Positions 5,815 to 9,096 of a DNA stretch of 9,096 bases are shown here, one piece after another (positions within the stretch are counted from its first letter, which is position 1; the number at the start of each line of letters is the position of its first letter). The DNA is taken from the NCBI GenBank assembly GCA_947466005.1, contig CANIBV010000064.1:1-9096 (forward strand). The letters run 5' to 3'. The stretch is from Spartobacteria bacterium. Lineage in GTDB: Bacteria; Verrucomicrobiota; Verrucomicrobiia; Chthoniobacterales; UBA6821. The notes beneath the pieces are model-generated. The model saw nothing but the letters and a program-made list of their open reading frames with translations. It was not told where the DNA came from and ran no database searches. The translations under genes were made by a program, and so were the position numbers.

Positions 5815-7155
5815 CTAGAATTTAAAGACGCAGCCGAAGGTGGGCGTCAGTTGCTCGTAGAGCTGGCCACCGGTTTCTTTCAGTCGGTAACAGTACGTCG
5901 CCCCGGCAAAGAGGCTAACGTCCCTGCCGAGTGGTTGTGTGAAAAAGGCGGCGTAGGTGTAGGCGGGAGTAAGACTATTAACACTGTTATTTCCCGCGCC
6001 GACTTCGGAGTCGGGATCGGTGCCGTACGCGAAGGCGAGAACCATCTTGCGTTTCCCGGGCAGTCCGACGGTCAACGCCGTGGAGTAATAGTTGTACTCG
6101 AGGTTATAGAACGCCCATCCCCTGACATAACGGAAGCAGACCCAGTTCTCGTCATTGAAGTTGTAGACCAGACCGGGGTTGATCTGGTCAATCGGTCCCT
6201 GGACGAAGTTGTAGTGCTGGTAATCAAGCAGTAGACCGAGGCGCGGCATGACTTGGTAGATCACACCTCCGGAATAGACCTGTGTCGCCAGAAAGGAGGG
6301 GTCGGGGCAGATGGAGATCTTCCCGTGGATCTCGAGATACTTCATGAGCTGATAGGAGGCCATCGCGCTGTAGTAGGTGTCCGTGCCTGAGGGAGGCCGC
6401 TGCATCATGTCGAACTCGGCTCCCAGGATCAGCTTGCTGTTGGCCCGGTAGTAGAGTTGGACATCCTCCTCGTTCCAGTTCTGACGAGCCTTGTTGAAGA
6501 AGGTGGTGTTGTAGGAGGGAACAAAGATCCAACGCTTGAAATCCTCCACAGGCTCAAGTTCACCTTTGACAACGTTCTTGTCCGTTGCGAGGGAGCTGGA
6601 TTTCGGAGATGTCCCTTGGGGGGATGAGTTCTTCGGAGCAGTAGCAACGGCTTTCACCAATGTTCTCTTCGGTTCGCCTGGTGGTTTCTTCATCGGAGTT
6701 GCGGGAAGACCCAGTTCGTCCCTGACTTCGACCATGGCACTGAAGAGGGAGGCAGGGTCGGAGGTGTTACCCTTCTGAAGGGTCTTTTCGAGGAGTCGCA
6801 GACATTCCTTGTCGTGGTAGCCATTGGAGTAGAGGAACCAAGCATAATGCTCCCTGAGTGATTCATCCTCGGGATTCTGCTGGAGGGCGTTCCGGTATTT
6901 CTCTCGTGCGTCCAGTAGCTCCGTACGTGATTCGGCAAGTTGCCCCATCTGAAAAAGACTGAGGGGAGGGTAGGAGAGCGTTGGTTCGACTGACGGCTCC
7001 AGACGACCCGGATCCATGGCCTGGGCTGAGGGAATAATCTGAATAGGATGAGAAGGCTCATTCGTCGTCTCGCCCTCCGCCCGCAGCGCTATGGTAAGTG
7101 ATAGGATGCCGAGCAGAAGTGCTGTGAGATGGTGGTGTTGCCTGTAGTGCTTCAT
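5815..7155 (-). CDS. TPR-containing YaiO-like outer-membrane beta-barrel protein
   Basis: The 446-residue product is probably an outer-membrane protein of the YaiO type. It has a signal peptide (basic and His-rich n-region, LTALLLGILSLTIALRA core, cleavage near residue 26). A short helical TPR-like region follows at about 68-148 (REKYRNALQQNPEDESLREHYAW). A Pro/Ser/Lys-rich linker spans about 150-200. From about 208 to the end come alternating aromatic/polar strands that end in phenylalanine (GCVFKF), as expected for a BAM-assembled barrel. PDPSFLA near 284-290 and the later Y-x-x-W and RY strands resemble the YaiO family. In E. coli yaiO neighbours yaiP, a GT2 gene, and the same pairing is seen here. 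Alginate and PNAG exporters also join TPRs to a barrel, so a polymer export role is reasonable. The start overlaps the SDR stop by 4 nt (ATGA). Confidence 0.82.
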   Translation of the reverse strand: MKHYRQHHHLTALLLGILSLTIALRAEGETTNEPSHPIQIIPSAQAMDPGRLEPSVEPTLSYPPLSLFQMGQLAESRTELLDAREKYRNALQQNPEDESLREHYAWFLYSNGYHDKECLRLLEKTLQKGNTSDPASLFSAMVEVRDELGLPATPMKKPPGEPKRTLVKAVATAPKNSSPQGTSPKSSSLATDKNVVKGELEPVEDFKRWIFVPSYNTTFFNKARQNWNEEDVQLYYRANSKLILGAEFDMMQRPPSGTDTYYSAMASYQLMKYLEIHGKISICPDPSFLATQVYSGGVIYQVMPRLGLLLDYQHYNFVQGPIDQINPGLVYNFNDENWVCFRYVRGWAFYNLEYNYYSTALTVGLPGKRKMVLAFAYGTDPDSEVGAGNNSVNSLTPAYTYAAFFTQPLGRDVSLFAGATYCYRLKETGGQLYEQLTPTFGCVFKF

Positions 7156-8141
7156 AATAGCCTTCCCTCGGGGACGATATTGGAGCGATTGCGCTCCAAC
7201 AGATCGTCGATGGTCATTTCAAGTGTCCAAGCGTGCTTGAACGTGGTGATTTGCTGCAGTTTCTCCACGACGGGACGGCGCTGGGTGATCTGCCAGAAAC
7301 TTTCTCCGTAACCCTTCTCAAAGGGCACGAACTCTATCGTGGAACGACTGCCCGAGTGCTCGATCACGAGCTTGGCCAGATCAAGGATGGAGATTTCCCT
7401 TGGGTTTCCCACATTCACCGGCTCTCCCCAGGCCTTGGGATGACCCGCCAACATGTCAAGCGCCCTGACTGTATCGCGGACATCGCAGAAGGATCGCGTC
7501 TGCGTCCCGTCACCATAGACGGTGAGGGGAACCCCGGAGAGGGCTTGCTTGATGAATCGTGGGAGGACAAAACCGTAATTCCCAGACTGTCTGGGGCCGA
7601 CCGCGTTGAAGAGTCGCGGAATGGAAACCGGGATGCCGTGAACCTTCCGATAGGCCATGGCCTGAATCTCGTTGGTCAGCTTGCTTAAGGCATAGCCTGT
7701 GAGCCCAGCCTTCTCAGGAGCGAAGACTAACTCAATCCCTTCCCGAAGTTCCTTCTCGTGAGAGTGCCCGTAGACTGAGGAACTGGAGGCAATGAGGACC
7801 TCGGGGAGTGTCTTGGCTCGGGCTACGGATTCCAAGAGTCGCTCGGTCCCGAGAACATTCACCCGGGTCACCTCGATCGGTTGCTCGAGCACCCGAAACA
7901 TTCCGACCACGGCTGCCATGTGATAAATCCGATCGGCTAGTTTCACCTCCTCATCAAGACCCTCCCAGGTGAGAAGATCACATTTGTTAAAGACGCAACG
8001 GCCCTGATTGAATGCGGAGAGGTTACCTACACTACCCGTACTCAGGTCATCAATCACGACGACGGAGTGCCCCTTGCCGAGATGATGCTCCGCGAGATGG
8101 GATCCAATGAATCCTGCGCCGCCGGTAATGAGTATATGCAA
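7152..8141 (-). CDS. NAD-dependent nucleotide-sugar epimerase/dehydratase (extended SDR)
   Basis: This is a cytoplasmic extended short-chain dehydrogenase that interconverts a nucleotide sugar. It carries the NAD motif GGAGFIG (7-13), an acidic pair D31-D32 after strand 2, the catalytic Ser region SSSSVYG (119-125) and Y150-xxx-K154 in GYALSK. A C-terminal substrate-binding part includes VNVGNPREISILDLA and YGESF...RRPVVEKL. At 329 residues it is full length. UDP-glucose/UDP-GlcNAc(A) 4-epimerase and UDP-glucuronate decarboxylase share this fold. With a UDP-HexNAc dehydrogenase in the same operon, a TviC/WbpP-like C4-epimerase making UDP-GalNAc(A) is my preferred reading, but the sequence does not settle it. 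It begins with TTG; no in-frame ATG or GTG exists between there and the upstream stop, and the MHILITGGAGFIGSH start fits the family exactly. Confidence 0.88.
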   Translation of the reverse strand: MHILITGGAGFIGSHLAEHHLGKGHSVVVIDDLSTGSVGNLSAFNQGRCVFNKCDLLTWEGLDEEVKLADRIYHMAAVVGMFRVLEQPIEVTRVNVLGTERLLESVARAKTLPEVLIASSSSVYGHSHEKELREGIELVFAPEKAGLTGYALSKLTNEIQAMAYRKVHGIPVSIPRLFNAVGPRQSGNYGFVLPRFIKQALSGVPLTVYGDGTQTRSFCDVRDTVRALDMLAGHPKAWGEPVNVGNPREISILDLAKLVIEHSGSRSTIEFVPFEKGYGESFWQITQRRPVVEKLQQITTFKHAWTLEMTIDDLLERNRSNIVPEGRLL

Positions 8142-8151
8142 GGCGGGGGGG
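8139..8151 (-). promoter_or_regulatory. TTG start codon preceded by a C7 tract
   Basis: The SDR gene starts at TTG (8141-8139). On the coding strand a run of seven C (8151-8145) sits only a few bases upstream, where a Shine-Dalgarno sequence would be expected, and none is visible. A weak start with no ribosome-binding site at the head of a tightly coupled operon may keep expression low. It may also depend on translation of the upstream 202-residue gene, whose stop is 49 nt away. Confidence 0.5.
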
Positions 8152-8190
8152 TAGAGTGTGTGGAGGGTAAAGATTATGCGGTGAGGCTGA

Positions 8191-8799
8191 TCACTCGCGC
8201 GGCCTTCGTGATTTAAGAAGGAGACGAGGATGTCTGAAGCAACTGATCGGCTCGCCGTTGCCGTTCATGGCGCTCAGTTCGCAATGATTGTGGTTGCTGA
8301 TGGCCGAGACATAGTCGAGTAGGACTCGGGTGTTGATCGTCGCTTCGGGCTCCAGATCACGGAAGATCACATGGGGCTTCGATCCGCCATTCGGACTGGA
8401 AATGAGTTCCCTAAGGGAGTGCCGTAGGCCGGAGCTCAGGGAGTGACTTCCATCCCCGATCATCAGGATGATGTCGGGATGGATCCGAGTGATCACGTGC
8501 GGCCAACTGATTCCGTCACGACTGAGGACGGCGTAGTTGTAATACTCAATGCAGCAACTTGTGTGAGGGGATGTTCTGAGGATAGCATCCTCCATCCATT
8601 GACGGGCTAACTTCCCGGCGACAATGGATGGGTAGAGGCAGATGACCTTGATCTGATATCCGCGGGGAAAGGAGGGAGGTTCGCCGGGCCTCGGCTCAGG
8701 GTCAATACTGTGATCGCCGTCACCATTGTGTCCGTGTTGTCTCTGAATCTTGTGGATGCTTCGTAACGATGACTTATGGGTGGAAGAGTTGGCACTCAT
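8191..8799 (-). CDS. Hypothetical protein, possible first gene of the exopolysaccharide operon
   Basis: I do not recognise this 202-residue product. Residues 1-47 are polar, His/Pro/Ser-rich and probably disordered. From 48 onward it looks like an alternating beta/alpha fold: strand YQIKVICLYPS, helix VAGKLARQWMEDAIL, strand CCIEYYNYAVL, strand DIILMIGDG, helix GLRHSLRELI, strand PHVIFRDLEP. This pattern recalls receiver-like or Rossmann-like domains, but no phospho-acceptor Asp or nucleotide motif can be assigned. It has no signal peptide and no membrane segment, so it is probably cytoplasmic. The ATG at 8799 is chosen; the conserved-looking core would survive a later start. The gene lies 49 nt upstream of the SDR gene on the same strand and could be co-transcribed, perhaps as a regulator of polymer synthesis. 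That role is speculation. Confidence 0.6.
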   Translation of the reverse strand: MSANSSTHKSSLRSIHKIQRQHGHNGDGDHSIDPEPRPGEPPSFPRGYQIKVICLYPSIVAGKLARQWMEDAILRTSPHTSCCIEYYNYAVLSRDGISWPHVITRIHPDIILMIGDGSHSLSSGLRHSLRELISSPNGGSKPHVIFRDLEPEATINTRVLLDYVSAISNHNHCELSAMNGNGEPISCFRHPRLLLKSRRPRE

Positions 8800-8805
8800 G
8801 ACCGT

Positions 8806-8820
8806 CGATCATAACGATCG
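8806..8820. promoter_or_regulatory. Short inverted repeat just upstream of the start codon
   Basis: CGATC-ATAAC-GATCG forms a 5-bp stem with a 5-nt loop, 7 nt before the ATG at 8799. It covers the place where a ribosome-binding site would be and could act as an operator or translational hairpin. Arms this short occur often by chance. Confidence 0.3.
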
Positions 8821-8858
8821 TCCCACAAACGGGTAGATGTAGGAGTGCTTATCCCATC

Positions 8859-8875
8859 CTAAGCAATTTACTTAG
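8859..8875. promoter_or_regulatory. Short inverted repeat, possible operator
   Basis: CTAAG-N7-CTTAG, with an AT-rich centre (CAATTTA), lies about 60 nt upstream of the first gene of the putative operon. The 17-bp size and AT-rich spacer suit a dimeric regulator site. There is only one copy, so the assignment is tentative. Confidence 0.3.
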
Positions 8876-8938
8876 AGCATCATCTGAATAATCCGTTGTT
8901 CCTTGGGTGATCATCTTGGCCGTCGATAAATAAAAGGA

Positions 8939-8960
8939 CTCCCGCAGAGGTGCTGAGGCG
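8939..8960 (+). repeat. Diverged CGCAGAGG repeat, copy 3
   Basis: CTCCCGCAGAGGTGCTGAGG matches copies 1 and 2 (CTCCCGCAGAGGCGCAGAGG) at 18 of 20 positions and has the same orientation. It has no adjacent GxxExxY gene. Together with the copies at 1367 and 1824 it places the whole exopolysaccharide operon between direct repeats. Confidence 0.65.
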
Positions 8961-9067
8961 TGGAGGAAAAGACAAAGGATTTGGTCCGCAGAAGATTGTC
9001 ACCGTGACTCCCCTCAAATCGGAGAATCACTTGATCGATTCACAATGGGCTCTGACGACTCCTTCCA

Positions 9068-9083
9068 AGGGAGACGTTTCCCT
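9068..9083. promoter_or_regulatory. ACGT-centred imperfect palindrome
   Basis: AGGGAGACGTTTCCCT is a 16-bp palindrome with one mismatched pair. It could be a protein-binding site for a gene beyond the window edge. No context is available to support this. Confidence 0.25.
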
Positions 9084-9096
9084 AGGTAGACAGCGA

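Larger units (their letters stand above)
8800..9096. other. Upstream non-coding region of the operon
   Basis: No gene is seen. The interval presumably carries the promoter for the 8799-2029 transcription unit, since all genes point away from it to the left. No confident sigma-70 pair could be assigned. It contains two short palindromes near the 202-residue gene, a diverged CGCAGAGG repeat at 8939-8960 and an ACGT-centred palindrome at 9068-9083. Confidence 0.5.

Noticed and set aside
8808..8813. TATGAT -10-like hexamer on the minus strand upstream of the 202-residue gene
   Set aside because: No -35 element at the right distance, and it would imply a nearly leaderless transcript; not strong enough to call a promoter.

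Overview
The window reads as chromosomal DNA of a Gram-negative bacterium. The signs are an outer-membrane beta-barrel protein, an inner-membrane polysaccharide synthase and signal-peptide-bearing proteins. A GxxExxY-family gene bracketed by a 'CTCCCGCAGAGGCGCAGAGG' repeat, together with weak or absent Shine-Dalgarno sequences, makes Verrucomicrobiota or a neighbouring PVC-type phylum my best guess. That assignment is inference. No RNA gene, CRISPR array or transposase was seen.

Every convincing gene lies on the minus strand, so transcription runs from high to low coordinates. The core is a tightly packed five-gene cluster. In transcription order it holds an extended-SDR nucleotide-sugar epimerase/decarboxylase (8141-7152), a TPR plus YaiO-like outer-membrane barrel protein (7155-5815), a membrane-anchored HEAT-repeat protein (5812-4739), a processive GT2 glycosyltransferase (4742-3342) and a UDP-HexNAc 6-dehydrogenase (3336-2029). 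Two junctions are 4-nt ATGA overlaps and the other two gaps are 2 and 5 nt, so this is almost certainly one operon. An unrecognised 202-residue protein (8799-8191) lies 49 nt upstream on the same strand and may be its first gene.

Together these genes look like a synthase-dependent exopolysaccharide machine. The SDR and the dehydrogenase would make the activated sugar, plausibly a UDP-N-acetylhexosaminuronic acid. The GT2 enzyme would polymerise it at the inner membrane and the YaiO-like barrel would pass it through the outer membrane. The HEAT protein takes the place where known systems have a PilZ domain, BcsB or AlgK-type partner. The combination is not one of the textbook cellulose, PNAG, alginate or Pel systems.

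Downstream, 1-2028 is a repeat-rich accessory stretch. A GxxExxY gene (1788-1405) sits between two direct copies of the CGCAGAGG repeat. It is followed by a secreted GH16 glycoside hydrolase (1421-558) whose N-terminus is encoded by one of those copies. The stretch also holds a 24-bp inverted repeat bracketing 229 bp and two copies of a degenerate 32-nt repeat. The right end (8800-9096) is non-coding, with small palindromes and a third, diverged CGCAGAGG repeat.
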